64,000 nt of DNA from Massospora cicadina (Eukaryota > Entomophthoromycota > Entomophthoromycetes > Entomophthorales > Entomophthoraceae), in the NCBI GenBank assembly GCA_022478985.1, contig JAKSZP010012115.1, forward strand, positions 1-64,000. Direction: 5' to 3'. The notes beneath the pieces were generated by a model that was not told the origin of the DNA, searched no databases, and saw only the letters and a list, made by a program, of their open reading frames with translations. Every line of letters starts with the position of its first letter. Position 1 is the stretch's first letter. Shown one piece after another: positions 1 through 8,937 of the stretch. The position numbers and the translations under genes are program-made.

Positions 1-254
1 GGAAAATGGAGGCAAGTTTTTGTCCAGTCTCAGGTTATTTGTCTTTGATTAAATTTAAATTAAGGACACGCTGAGTAGATTTAATCAGCAAAGCAATGGG
101 CCGGTCAGCATCATTGGCAGTATCAATAATAAGACACAGCAGCACTCACAGGAGATAAGTCCTGTGGGGTATCAGAGCCATCTCTACTCTTTTAAGGCTT
201 ACCTATCTGGTACCCCCATCTCAACTGGAGCTCCTAGGACATAATATCCTATAT
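1..254 (-). mobile_element. Left part of gypsy element B2 (split by A)
   Basis: This stretch matches the gag-protease linker of element B1 (33476-33728) over its whole length with scattered substitutions and indels; both share the stretches around 'gaggcaagt', 'tcagcatcat/tcagcgtcac' and 'ggagctcctaggacataat'. The coding sense is the minus strand. It ends at the target site of element A and resumes at 7098, where the match to B1 continues from about 33740. It is therefore the pre-insertion sequence, and its 3' half (pol and the other LTR) lies left of the window. No open frame survives. Confidence 0.8.
250..254. repeat. Target-site duplication of element A, left copy (TATAT)
   Basis: TATAT immediately precedes the TGTCATGG start of the 5' LTR and is repeated at 7093-7097 right after the CA end of the 3' LTR. 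A 5-bp duplication is usual for Ty3/gypsy integrases. That the B2 sequence resumes on the far side confirms it. Confidence 0.85.
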
Positions 255-1146
255 TGTCATGGTTGGATGACTTAATAGTGGGAACTGATTCTAAAGATAA
301 GACTTAGCAGCGGGAGGCCAAGAAGGTGAAACTTCAGGCTCTTCCTGACCTGAAACACACCTTAGATCAACGCTGGGTGCAAGCCAAGCATGCACAGGTT
401 GATACTAATGGGGTGCAAAACGCCTAGCCTCTTATCTCGGCCCAGGCACTAAAACAAACAATTTATGTTACAAACAAAGACAGTTTAATTTGGTTGATTG
501 AAGAGCAAGGGTTCAAATCCCATTCAAGTTATGAAATTTTAAGTTCAGGTAAAATATGGCTTCAATTGATTACTTGAGTGAAGGCACTTTCAGTGTATTT
601 TATGAAAATGGATGGAAGCATCTGTTTATTGGAGCATCAAGGCTTGGGCGCACTTCTGCAGAACCTGAATTTCCCCAGCCCACTTTAAATATGTTTTTTG
701 CGACCAACATTCCTTGTTGTTCGACTTTCTTAATAAATTACCCGTTATTTTACGTTTTACTTATGGTTCCTTGGCTAACTTGGTGGCAGACCTCTTCGGG
801 GAGGTCTTCAACTATGTGGGCCACTACCTTTTATCACAATTTACCAAAATCCCAGGTGCTCCCTTGGGCCGCCCAGGTCCCCTACAGATCGAGGCACCCA
901 AGCACCCTGACGCCAAGTTACACTTGATTATGGACTCCCCCTCTGGGGTCCACTCAAGCTGTTATGTTCCTCACTTACCTGGTACTATATGTTGCACTCT
1001 ACACCCTTGTCTGGGGTACCTTTTGCACAGGCACCATTCGAGGTGTCTTCTTTCCCTTTCTCCTAACGGCTAGTTCCCTAGCAATGTGGGTTTACATCCC
1101 ACATCACCTTACTGGGAACGAGAGAGTTACAGACACTCTCTTGACA
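255..1146 (+). repeat. 5' LTR of element A (892 bp)
   Basis: It begins TGTCATGG and ends CTTGACA, in the usual TG...CA form, and aligns end to end with 6174-7092. It holds a TATA-like box (684-692), an inferred RNA start near 716, AATAAA at 732-737, and the start of a reading frame that continues past the LTR. Relative to the 3' copy it has lost one G near the start codon (763) and gained one C near 937; both shift the frame. Confidence 0.93.
684..737 (+). promoter_or_regulatory. Element A promoter, inferred RNA start and poly(A) signal in 5' LTR
   Basis: TTTAAATAT at 684-692 lies about 25-30 nt before the inferred RNA start (about 716). The start is inferred because the primer site at 1149-1158 is complementary to the sequence here (with one mismatch in this copy and none in the 3' LTR at 6635-6644). 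AATAAA at 732-737 would act in the 3' copy and gives a short R region, as in Tf1-like elements. Seen: the motifs and spacing. Inferred: their use. Confidence 0.6.
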
Positions 1147-1383
1147 TTAGTCGACCAACCTTTTTATTATATGTGCATAAGATTTATCCATGTGGGACTT
1201 TCATTATTAGTAAATTGGGTGCGCTGGCCATTTGTCATTGCCACGATGGTGCTCACCACAGTTTTCTCGTTTGGTTTTGTATTGGTGCATTTTGGCATTA
1301 TTCTTACAACTAACAAATGGGAAGTGCCCACCCTTCCTGCTTGTACCTGGTGGTCTCAGACTTTTTTGATCCTGATGTCATGA
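763..1383 (+). pseudogene. Multi-pass membrane N-terminal region of element A polyprotein, starting inside the LTR
   Basis: In the 3' LTR an ATG at 6682 opens a frame that corresponds to this region; here single-base indels near 775 and 937 break it. From about 950 the frame is open across the LTR end (1146), through the primer site (1149-1158) and on to a TGA at 1381. Four hydrophobic stretches of about 20 residues are visible (about 964-1020, 1030-1090, 1165-1225, 1228-1300), each flanked by charged or polar residues. The two LTR copies differ mostly by conservative or silent changes in this frame (for example Val/Ile, Leu/Leu), which supports coding. It probably joins the gag-like frame at 1317-1830 after one frameshift. 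No known family is recognised. A signal or membrane-anchor role for the Gag precursor is an inference. Confidence 0.6.
1149..1158 (+). other. Self-complementary primer-binding site of element A
   Basis: AGTCGACCAA, two bases after the LTR end, is the exact reverse complement of TTGGTCGACT at 6635-6644 in the 3' LTR, 25-30 nt downstream of a TATA-like box. It lacks the TGG start of tRNA-primed sites. This matches the Tf1/sushi scheme in which the RNA 5' end folds back and primes reverse transcription. Confidence 0.7.
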
Positions 1384-1830
1384 TTCCCCACCTTTCTCCC
1401 GAGATTTACTCAGAAATTCAACAAGCCTTGGCATCCCTTGAGCCAAAACCCTCGTTAAGTAAGAATAATCTGTCTAGTTCACGTCCACTTTCGCGAGGAG
1501 TGGATCTGTTGTCTCAATTGTCTCCTAATGCAGGTGACTGGGTTTTTGCGGTATTTGCACTCAACCGCTTTTGTGGCGAACAGTGGAGGGCTTGGAACAG
1601 GTCTTGGAGCAGAATCAACCTGATGAAGCATCCCTCCATTCCTTCTTTGAGTTCTTCTCTCTGCGTCAAGCAGGTCAGCCGATGAAAGCATATTTAAGTT
1701 GATTCTGCAAAAAGCCCAGGCTTTGCCACTAACTGATGAAGTTAAAACGTCATTTCTCCATTCAACCTTGGACATATCAATGCAAAATCCCCGATTTGGC
1801 AGTCGCCTCCTTCCAATTTTAATCATCTTG
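1317..1830 (+). pseudogene. Gag-like region of element A
   Basis: The frame starting near 1371 reads DPDVMIPHLSPEIYSEIQQA and continues with a Ser-rich segment and then, after a frameshift near 1580, an acidic segment (LEQNQPDEASLHSFFEFF) and a Leu-rich helix-like part to a stop near 1830. A TGA interrupts it at about 1698. Position between primer site and protease makes this Gag; I see no CCHC zinc knuckle. It is likely continuous upstream with the membrane region through one frameshift between about 1320 and 1380. Confidence 0.5.
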
Positions 1831-1948
1831 TAAAAACCCTTTGGGGTAGTTTCCCCACCCCAACCTGAAAGGGGCCAGGTAATTTGGCCGTCATCAGATC
1901 AAATCATATAAATATGGAAGCTGAAAAGTTGCACGCGCCTCTGGAAAT

Positions 1949-2699
1949 ATGGAATCTTATCCTTCTAATCCTTCTACTTCTTCTAAATTCAGAACTGTAC
2001 AGGGGTCTATCCCCAAGGATGAAGTAAAGGTTTCAGATGATTCTGCCACGATGATGTCACCCATGGTTGTCCCTATAAATATCGCGTCCTCAACTAGTGA
2101 GATTTCCTTGAATTGTGAGATGCTTCCCACTGATTTCCTCCCCATCTCAGCAGAAATTGGGAACATCGAAGGGTCCAAACCTGAATTTAACAAAAAAAGG
2201 ATTCCGTTAACATTTTTCTCAACAACACGTTTCCAAGGTGCATGCTGAAGCATCGGCTCTGGGCTTGGGGGTGATGGACCTGGATAGCGATGCACACCAA
2301 ACCCTTGGAATGAGTGTGGGTTCATTAAAGCCGGAAAACGCGTTTTATAATGTGAACAATTTATCCAAAACTGAACCATTTATTTGCTCATATGGTCTGG
2401 ATGAGGACCCTATTTTAGTATATCAGATTACTCCTGAGAACCCTCGTTTGACCCCTACCACGATTAGGGGTTCTCAGGAAGTTGTAAAGGAACTTTGTCA
2501 TAAATATAAGGATGTATATGCACCTGCAGAGGGTGTGGTGGGATATGTGGCCTCAGTAGTAAGAGTGGCCCACTATCACTCCCCCTTTTATGATTCCAAA
2601 ACATACCCTGATGGCTTGTTCAAGCCAGAGGAAGAATTTTCTGGTGAGTTGATGGCGTTTTCTGCATTGAATAAATCCCATTCTGGATACTTCTTGTAG
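1949..2699 (+). pseudogene. Gag-protease linker of element A
   Basis: Two overlapping open frames (1949-2248 and 2238-2699) join across one frameshift near 2235. The product is rich in Ser, Pro and acidic residues in the first half; the second half contains a segment (LCHKYKDVYAPAEGVVGYVA) that leads to the protease. It corresponds by position to the linker before protease in B1 and C but I cannot align it residue by residue. It may form the C-terminal part of Gag or an N-terminal spacer of Pol. Confidence 0.45.
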
Positions 2700-2700
2700 A

Positions 2701-3296
2701 CTGCTACCCTTACATCCTCTTATGGAAAGTTCAGCACAACTATTTTGGTGGATACTGGTGCCTTGATTAATTTTATTGACCAAAACCTTGCTGACTACCC
2801 TGTGTTGAGTTACTCACCAGGTGGTATGGTTAGAAGTGGCTTCTCAAGGTATCCCCACACTGAATGTCATGGAGTCAGTCGATTTCCAGGTAGGTTCTTA
2901 TCTATTGTTTGACCAGTTTCAAGCTATCAGAAACCTCTTGTTCCCTATTATTTGGGTGTTGAGTGGTGGCGGAAGTTTGACGTCAGAACAAATTTGAAAG
3001 AAAACACTTTATCCTTGTCTTTGACAAATGGTCACCAGTTGATTGTTCCTTTGTCTGAGGATAACGCCCAAGGCAAATCACCCCATTGGCCCAATGTTCC
3101 TAGTCCATATCTTGCCCCTTTGCTGAAGTCCACTGTGGGACCTTCCTTACCTTCCTGTTTGGAGAAATTTGCATCTTCTTTTGATGCAGCTTCAGCTAGT
3201 ACGCTACCAGAACATTCCGAGTTTGATTGTGAATTTAAACTCACTGTGGATCTGGTGCGTAAATCTTCCCCCATATACCCATTGACTGTCCGGTAG
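2701..3296 (+). pseudogene. Aspartic protease and spacer, element A pol
   Basis: The retroviral-type protease signature appears as ILVDTGALINF, with the catalytic DTG at 2751-2759. This enzyme acts as a dimer and cuts the Gag-Pol precursor. The frame shifts near 2870-2930 and then continues (YYLGVEWWRKFDVRTNLKEN, 2943-3005) in a form typical of the C-terminal protease end and the spacer before RT. A TAG at 3294 interrupts it just before the RT. Confidence 0.7.
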
Positions 3297-4530
3297 GAGG
3301 TTTTAGATGTATGGGTGAAAGAGCAGTTGGCCAAAGGTGCCATCTTTCAGCGTACCTCCCCTGTTTGCTCCCCAATTCTCTTTGTGGAGAAGGCTGATGG
3401 AACTTTACATCCATGTGTCAAATTATGGAAATTTAGATAATGTGACTGTACCTGACATCCATCCCATCCCTTTAGATTCCCAGATTGCACGCTATGTGGA
3501 AAAGGCAAAAGTTTTCTCCAAGTTGGACTGCCTCAATGCATTCAATATAATCTGGATAAAGAAGGGCCAGGAGTGGTTAACCGCATTCTGTATCAGAAAA
3601 GGGATTTTTCAGTTCCAGATTATGCCCTTTGGGCTTAAGAATGCCCCTGCCATCTTTCAACGCCGCATTGATGCTGCGTTGGGAGAATTGTTGGGGGTAT
3701 GTGTGATTGCCTACATGGATGAAATCCTGTTGTTTTCCCCTGATCAGGAGTCACATACAATACACCTTTGACAAGTAGTGGAGAGATTGAGGGCCGCTTG
3801 CCTTACCCTCAAGATTAGTAAATGCGAATTCTTCAAGTACCAGGTTACTTTTCTGGGCAACATCGTTTTTGACCAGGGCCATATGATAACTCCAGACAAG
3901 GAGATGACTATTCGTGAGTGGCCTACCCCACCTCTGTCAAGGAATTGAGGAGCTTTTTGAATGTGTACGTTCCTCAAGAAGTTCACACCCAATCTCTCCA
4001 AGGTGGCAGCTCCCTTATATAAGGCCAGCGGTGCCAAGGTGCTTCAGTGGTCCCTCATTTTGGAGGATGCTTTCCAAGTGGTAAAGCGCACCTTGTTATC
4101 CACATCCATCCTTCGCCATGTTGACCCTGCCAAGGAGTTCATTGTGTCCTCAGATGCTTCCAACTTTGCCATTGCGGCTGCCCTGTTACAGGTGGGTGAA
4201 GATGGGTCTGAGCATCCAGTGGGATATTTTTCTAGGAAAATGTCTCTGCATGAATTAAACTACGCCGTATATGACAAGGAGTTATTAGCAGTGGTGGAGG
4301 CGCTGATTTATTGGCGTCACCACTTACATGTCTCCTCCCAACCATTCCGGGTTTGCACAGACCTCCAAGCCTTGTTGTACTACCATGCTCCACATGTTCT
4401 AACACCACGTCAGACCCGTTGGAATGAGACCCTTGCCCTATTTACATTTTCCTATGAGTTCACCAAAGGCAAGGAGAATGGTTTGGCGGATGCTTTGAGC
4501 CGCAACCCTGCTTTGGCTCCCAATCCAAAG
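3297..4530 (+). pseudogene. Reverse transcriptase and RNase H, element A pol
   Basis: RT motifs in order: KGAIFQRTSPVCSPILFVEK (3331-3390), FSKLDCLNAFN (about 3514-3545, motif A Asp), GLKNAPAIFQRR (3631-3666, motif B) and YMDEIL at 3712-3729 (motif C; usual YxDD, so the second Asp is Glu here). The connection follows (FLGNIV, about 3853). Stops occur at 3769 and near 3945. RNase H runs 4130-4500 with all four acidic positions visible: Asp in VSSDASNF, Glu in YDKELLAV, Asp in CTDLQALL and Asp in GLADALSR. The RNase H part is the longest intact block (3961-4890). Confidence 0.9.
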
Positions 4531-5640
4531 GAGGTAGATATTTACAACACCCAGTTGATGATTCCATCGATTATGATTCTGCCTCAACTTCCTAAGTCCA
4601 TGGTACATACGCCAGCGCTCAAGCCTCTGGAAAATGCAGCAGAATATAGTATGTTTAAAAAGGTAGTTCTTTCTCAGCCGTTATCAGCTGAATATGCTGT
4701 TGTTCTTGCTAAGAGCGCCCTGAATCAGGAGGACTTATCCAGGGTTTATCACATGAAGGATGAGATGGTGTGGTTTCAGGGGCGCCTATGTGTTCCTGCT
4801 GGACCACTGCGCCTGGAGATCATCCAGGACCATCATGAAGGAATCACTGTTGGTCATCCTGGGAAAGCAAAGACCTTGGAGTTGATATGACGCACTTACA
4901 ATTGGAAGGGCTTGCCTGTTCAGGTAGGGCGGTAATGTAAAGAGTGCCTGATCTGCAATCAAATGAAACCCAATCAGCAACCTTTAGCAGGGCTGCTGGT
5001 ACCAGTCCAAAAGGCTGAAGGGCTCTATACTTCCCTATCAGTGAATTTCATTGTGGATTTTCCCGTTTCAGATGGGTATGATGCAATCATGGTGGCGGTG
5101 GACCGCTTTACAAAGTTCGCCCACTTTATCTCTTGCAGAACAACCATAACTGCTGCTGAAATGGCCAGGCTCTTCGTCGCCCATGTATTTGCGCTTATGG
5201 GGTTCCCCAAGAAATCATTAGTGACCGGGGACCCCAATTTACCTCCATCCTTTGGGAAGAGTTGTGTAAAATTCTTCAGATTCGCCCCTGCCGTTCAACT
5301 GCCTATCACCCCCAATCAGATGGGCAGAATGAGCGAGTGAACCAGTGCTTGAAACAATTTCTGCGTTGTTACACCACCGCAGACTATTCAGTTTGGGCTC
5401 CTCCCTTCCCATGGCCCAGTTTAGCTACAACAACACTTTGCATTCATCAATTGGTTGTTCACCTTTTTTTGAAAACCATGGCTTTAACCCTGCTTTTAAC
5501 ATGGAGCTCAGCTGTGGTTCCAAAGTAGAAGCGGTGCTGGACTTTGCTAAGACTCTCAAGAAGGTCCATCAGGGGGTGTCCACAAGTTTGGAGGCGGCTA
5601 TGCTGGTTTATAGGGAGAATGCCAATGGAAAGCGCTGAGT
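4531..5640 (+). pseudogene. Integrase zinc-binding and catalytic core, element A pol
   Basis: The HHCC module is at about 4830-4965: His pair in HHEGITVGHPGKAK and Cys pair in CKECLIC, with stops at 4888 and 4933. In the DDE core the first Asp position reads SVNFIVDFP (AAT at 5044-5046, Asn for Asp), the second Asp sits in SDRGPQFTS (5220-5246) after a one-base deletion near 5209, and the Glu is in DGQNERVNQ (codon 5331-5333). GAT to AAT is a single G-to-A change. Family members insert the cDNA; this copy lacks one catalytic residue. The core continues to a TGA at 5636. Confidence 0.88.
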
Positions 5641-6063
5641 GGGTCCAGCATACAAGGAAGGGGATCTCGTGATGCTTGATGCTCGCAACATCACTATCAA
5701 GCAGTTATGAAAAAAGCTGGGTCCAAAGAGGATTGGTCCTTACCGTGTAGTAGAAAGGTGGGACATGGCTCATACCAGTTGGATCTTCCCTCCGCGTTTC
5801 AGATCTTCTCCATTTTTCATGAAAGCAAGTTGACATTGTTTGAGGGCCCTCCTCCTGTGACTCCTGAGGCTTATCTTGTAGATGGGGCACTAGAATGGGA
5901 AGTGGAGGAAATAGTAGCCTCCCTCTGGGTTAAGCGACACCTTGAGTACCTGGTATCCTGGAAAGGGTTTGACGCAGCAGATAACAGTTGGGTGCTGGCA
6001 CAGGATTGTGTACATTCCCAAAACCTGATTAAATAATTTCATAATCACTTCCCTGAGGCTGCA
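5641..6063 (+). pseudogene. Integrase C-terminal GPY/F motif and chromodomain, element A
   Basis: A GPYRVVER segment (about 5736-5760, one frame off from the following block) is the GPY/F module. From 5881 the frame reads ALEWEVEEIV, then HLEYLVSWKGFDAADNSWVL, a clear chromodomain with the aromatic Tyr, Trp and Trp positions kept. Chromodomains bind methylated histone tails and guide integration in this lineage. TAA at 6034 appears premature because the downstream frame (FHNHFPEA) continues the usual chromodomain end to about 6063. Confidence 0.88.
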
Positions 6064-6154
6064 GGATCTTAGCCTAAGCCTGCCGTTGCTGCTATGAAGT
6101 TGCCACCAGCACATAACTTCTCCTTAGCAAACGCCCCTAAAGGGGGTGGAGCCC

Positions 6155-6170
6155 AAGAAGGAGGAGAGGG
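6155..6170 (+). other. Polypurine tract of element A
   Basis: AAGAAGGAGGAGAGGG, three bases before the 3' LTR. All 16 bases are purines. It would prime plus-strand DNA synthesis. Confidence 0.75.
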
Positions 6171-6173
6171 TAA

Positions 6174-7092
6174 TGTCATGGTTGGATGACTTAATATTGG
6201 GAACTGATGCTAAAGATAAGACTTAGCAGCGGGAGGCCAAGAAGGTGAAACTTCAGGCTCTTCCTGAAATGAAACACACCTTAGATCAACGCTGAGTGCA
6301 AGCCAAGCATGCCCAGGTTGCTACTAATGGTGTGAAAAACGCCCAGCCTCTTATCTCGGCCCAGGCACTAAAACAAACAATTTATGTTACAAACAAAGAC
6401 GGTTTGATTTGGTTAATTGGAGAGCAAGGGTTCAAATCCCATTCAAGTTATGAAATCTTAAGTTCAGGTAAAATATGGCTTCAATTGATTACTTGAGTGA
6501 AGGCACTTTGGTGTATTTTACGAAAATGGATGGAAGCATCTGTTTATTGGAGCGTCAATGCTTGGGCGCACTTCCGCAGAACCTGAATTTCCCCAGCCCA
6601 CTTTAAATATGTTTTTTTCAACCAACATTCCTTATTGGTCGACTTTCCTAATAAAATTACCCGTTATTTTACATCTAACTTATGGTTCCTTGGGCTAACT
6701 TGGTGGCAGACCTTTTCGGGGAGGCCTTCAACTATGTGGGCAACTACCTTTTATCACAATTTACCAAAATCCCAGGTGCTCCCTTGGGCCGCCCAGGACC
6801 CCTACAGATTGAGGCACCCAAGCCTCCTGACGCCAAGTTACACTTGATTATGGACTCCCCTCTGGGGTCCACTCAAGCTGTTATTTTTAGTACTAGCCAC
6901 TCAAGCTGTTATGTTCCTCACTTACCTGATACTGTATGTTGCACTCTACACCCTTTCCTGGGGTACCTTTTGTACAGGCACCATTTGAGGTGTCTTATTT
7001 TCCTTTCTTCTAATTGCTAGTTCCATAGCAATGTGGGTTTACATCCCACATCACCTTGCTGGGAACGTAAAGTTTCAGACACTCTCTTGACA
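6174..7092 (+). repeat. 3' LTR of element A (919 bp)
   Basis: Same ends as the 5' copy (TGTCATGG...CTTGACA). It is longer mainly through a 28-29 bp tandem duplication near 6880-6910 that repeats 'cactcaagctgttat'. It keeps the in-frame ATG at 6682 and the perfect complement of the primer site (6635-6644). A CGA-to-TGA change near 6986 stops the membrane frame in this copy. Confidence 0.93.
6602..6655 (+). promoter_or_regulatory. TATA-like box, inferred RNA start and AATAAA in 3' LTR of A
   Basis: TTTAAATAT (6602-6610), inferred start at about 6634 and AATAAA at 6650-6655. In this copy the AATAAA would set the 3' end of the element RNA. The ATG at 6682 is about 48 nt after the inferred start. 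Confidence 0.6.
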
Positions 7093-7097
7093 TATAT
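7093..7097. repeat. Target-site duplication of element A, right copy (TATAT)
   Basis: Identical to 250-254; the B2 sequence resumes directly after it. Confidence 0.85.
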
Positions 7098-8289
7098 TCT
7101 CATTACCCCCTTCAGATTCGTCATCAGAGGGGTTATATATGCACGTCAGCGAGTTCATAGGAATAGGGTTAGGGTCTTGCTTCACTTATCACAGGGAATG
7201 TCCTATTGGCACTCAGTTACCCTTTTAACTGTTGAATAGTGCAGCTTAACGGTAACAACGTTGGATTGACACTTTTATAAAATGAATTATGGCTTCCCTG
7301 GGGGAGCAGTTTTGGCGCTTTGACTGGCCAAGGGAGTTGTTGAGGGTGGTGATGGGCCATGGGAGCAATTGTTAAATGTCCACTATTGAATCAGGTCCCT
7401 AAAGCCCCAGAGAGATAGTAGGCCCTAAGGACTTGAAAAAGATACAAAGGAACAAGAGGGTAAGAGAAATGATATTGTTAATAGTCCTTGAGGTATTTAT
7501 AGTACCTTGAGGCTAGAAGTGGGATCAAAAAGGGAGTATTTGGAATAGGAAGGTAGTGGGAGCTGGACAATACAGGCCTAGGATAGGGAAAGTTTAAGCA
7601 TCAAATACTGACAGTGAGATATATAAAATGCTATTTAATACAAAGGAAATTTTGGATTATCCTTAGCGTAAGTCACTGGTGAATCCCAGAATGGCTGTAT
7701 GATTGGGTTTGCATCAAATGGTAATTAGTTGCGACATGATTGATTATGGGATATTTAATATCCTTAATTTAACAGTCGCTGGTGTCAATTTGACTTATTG
7801 TTTAAATTAATATTAAATGCTATCAGGGTTGATCACCAATACTTTAAATCAGGCTCAACCCAAATCAATGGGGCGCCCAATCTGACGTTCACTGATAAGC
7901 AAGTCATGACCCCTAAATGAGGCTTCCCCTAATAAAGGGAGAAGCTTGACAGTGGATATGACCGCCATGGGGGTACGTGATATTTTAACCTACTTGATAG
8001 GCCAATCTAGAGGAATAGGGGAGCATGGCGAGTTGAAACTGACCGTGCAAGGTCACCTTTTTGTGCAGCTGATGGATAGCAGCCTTGCCCAGCCACCGCT
8101 CATATACTTTGGCTATGCTCATATGGAAAGAGGGACATCAGGTTTGAGATGCACAGAGAGAGCAGGTTTCCAGAGAGAGAAAGCCATAGAGGAGGCTAAA
8201 GAGGTCAGGTTGAACTCCTGCCTCAGGGCCTTGGGACAATTTCAGGCTCATAGAAATTGGCTACTGCAGGCAGAGCCTTCTTGATATCA

Positions 8290-8880
8290 CATATATTCCT
8301 GAAATAGCGTTTTAATGAAGATATATACATCGCTAGAGAGGGGAGGGCGCCTAATCCAGTCAAAATTAAAGCAATAGCATCATCAAGAGGTAACATCTTT
8401 GCAAGGAGGAGTATTTGGGATGCACTATTAAACCAATTTACATAGGATGTGATAAATTCTCTTCTTGAACGCTAAGGTACACAAAAGCCTGTTTCCTCCT
8501 ATGTAAACTCTTTGTTGATCCAAATATTAATAAGGACTTCCTTAACCTCCGACCAGGTGCTGAGGGTGGCTATAATTGTAACAATTACCTCTTGGGCCAA
8601 GCGACTCAGACAAGATATAATGGACTTAATTTTTTGAAGGTCAGTGGTGCCTTCCATAACTAACTCATAAACAAAGAGGAATGAGGCAATGCTACAATCT
8701 CCTGGGGTAAACTTGTCTTGGAAGGGGGGTTGGACAGCAGGAGCAGCCTAATGGGTGGCATGGCAAGAGCAATATTCTAGTGTTTTAAGCCGAGACTAAG
8801 CACTAGCTAGCTACTTTTTAAAGCAACTTCATGGGTTCAGTTTCAGCGGGGATGGCAAGATGGTCACTCATTTTTAATGG
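8290..8880 (-). pseudogene. Gag remnant of B2
   Basis: The minus strand aligns with the B1 Gag at nucleotide level: shared 'atagcatcatcaagagg' (8375-8391), 'cacaaaagcctgttt' (8471-8485), 'gtgctgagg' (8557), 'ctcataaac' and 'aacttgtct'. Frameshifts and stops destroy the frame. Identity came from comparison with B1, whose Gag in turn resembles that of G1. Confidence 0.6.
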
Positions 8881-8917
8881 CCTTTATTTTTATTTTAAAT
8901 ATTGTGGCGTGCAGGTT

Positions 8918-8935
8918 CCCCTGTAGTGAGCACCA
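8918..8935 (-). other. tRNA-type primer-binding site of B2
   Basis: Read on the minus strand it is TGGTGCTCACTACAGGG, two bases from the LTR end, the same site as in B1, C, F and J. The tRNA is not identified. Confidence 0.75.
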
Positions 8936-8937
8936 CT

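Larger units (their letters stand above)
255..7092 (+). mobile_element. Element A: Ty3/gypsy chromovirus, complete with both LTRs
   Basis: A 6.84 kb LTR retrotransposon with LTRs 255-1146 and 6174-7092 (about 93-94% identical by hand count), a self-priming type primer site at 1149, a polypurine tract at 6155-6170, gag, protease, RT, RNase H, integrase with GPY/F motif and a C-terminal chromodomain. Domain order and chromodomain place it among chromoviruses; the primer site complementary to its own RNA start is the Tf1/sushi type. It sits in B2, flanked by TATAT. The coding region has several stops and frameshifts and three altered catalytic positions, so this copy cannot move by itself. It is one of the youngest insertions in the window, judged by LTR similarity. 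Confidence 0.93.
7098..8937 (-). mobile_element. Right part of gypsy element B2
   Basis: 7098-7165 matches B1 33745-33800 (shared 'ttcagattcgtcatcagaggggtta'). 8290-8937 matches the gag and primer region of B1 (34440-35092). The middle, about 7240-8280, has no visible match to B1, C or other elements here and may be a diverged Gag tail or a further insertion; the open frame at 7946-8284 in it is not recognised. All readable coding sense is minus strand. Confidence 0.7.

Noticed and set aside
556..927. 123-codon plus-strand open frame in the 5' LTR of A
   Set aside because: It is in a different frame from the one kept between both LTR copies and starts before the inferred RNA start; it is a shadow of the membrane frame after a one-base loss.
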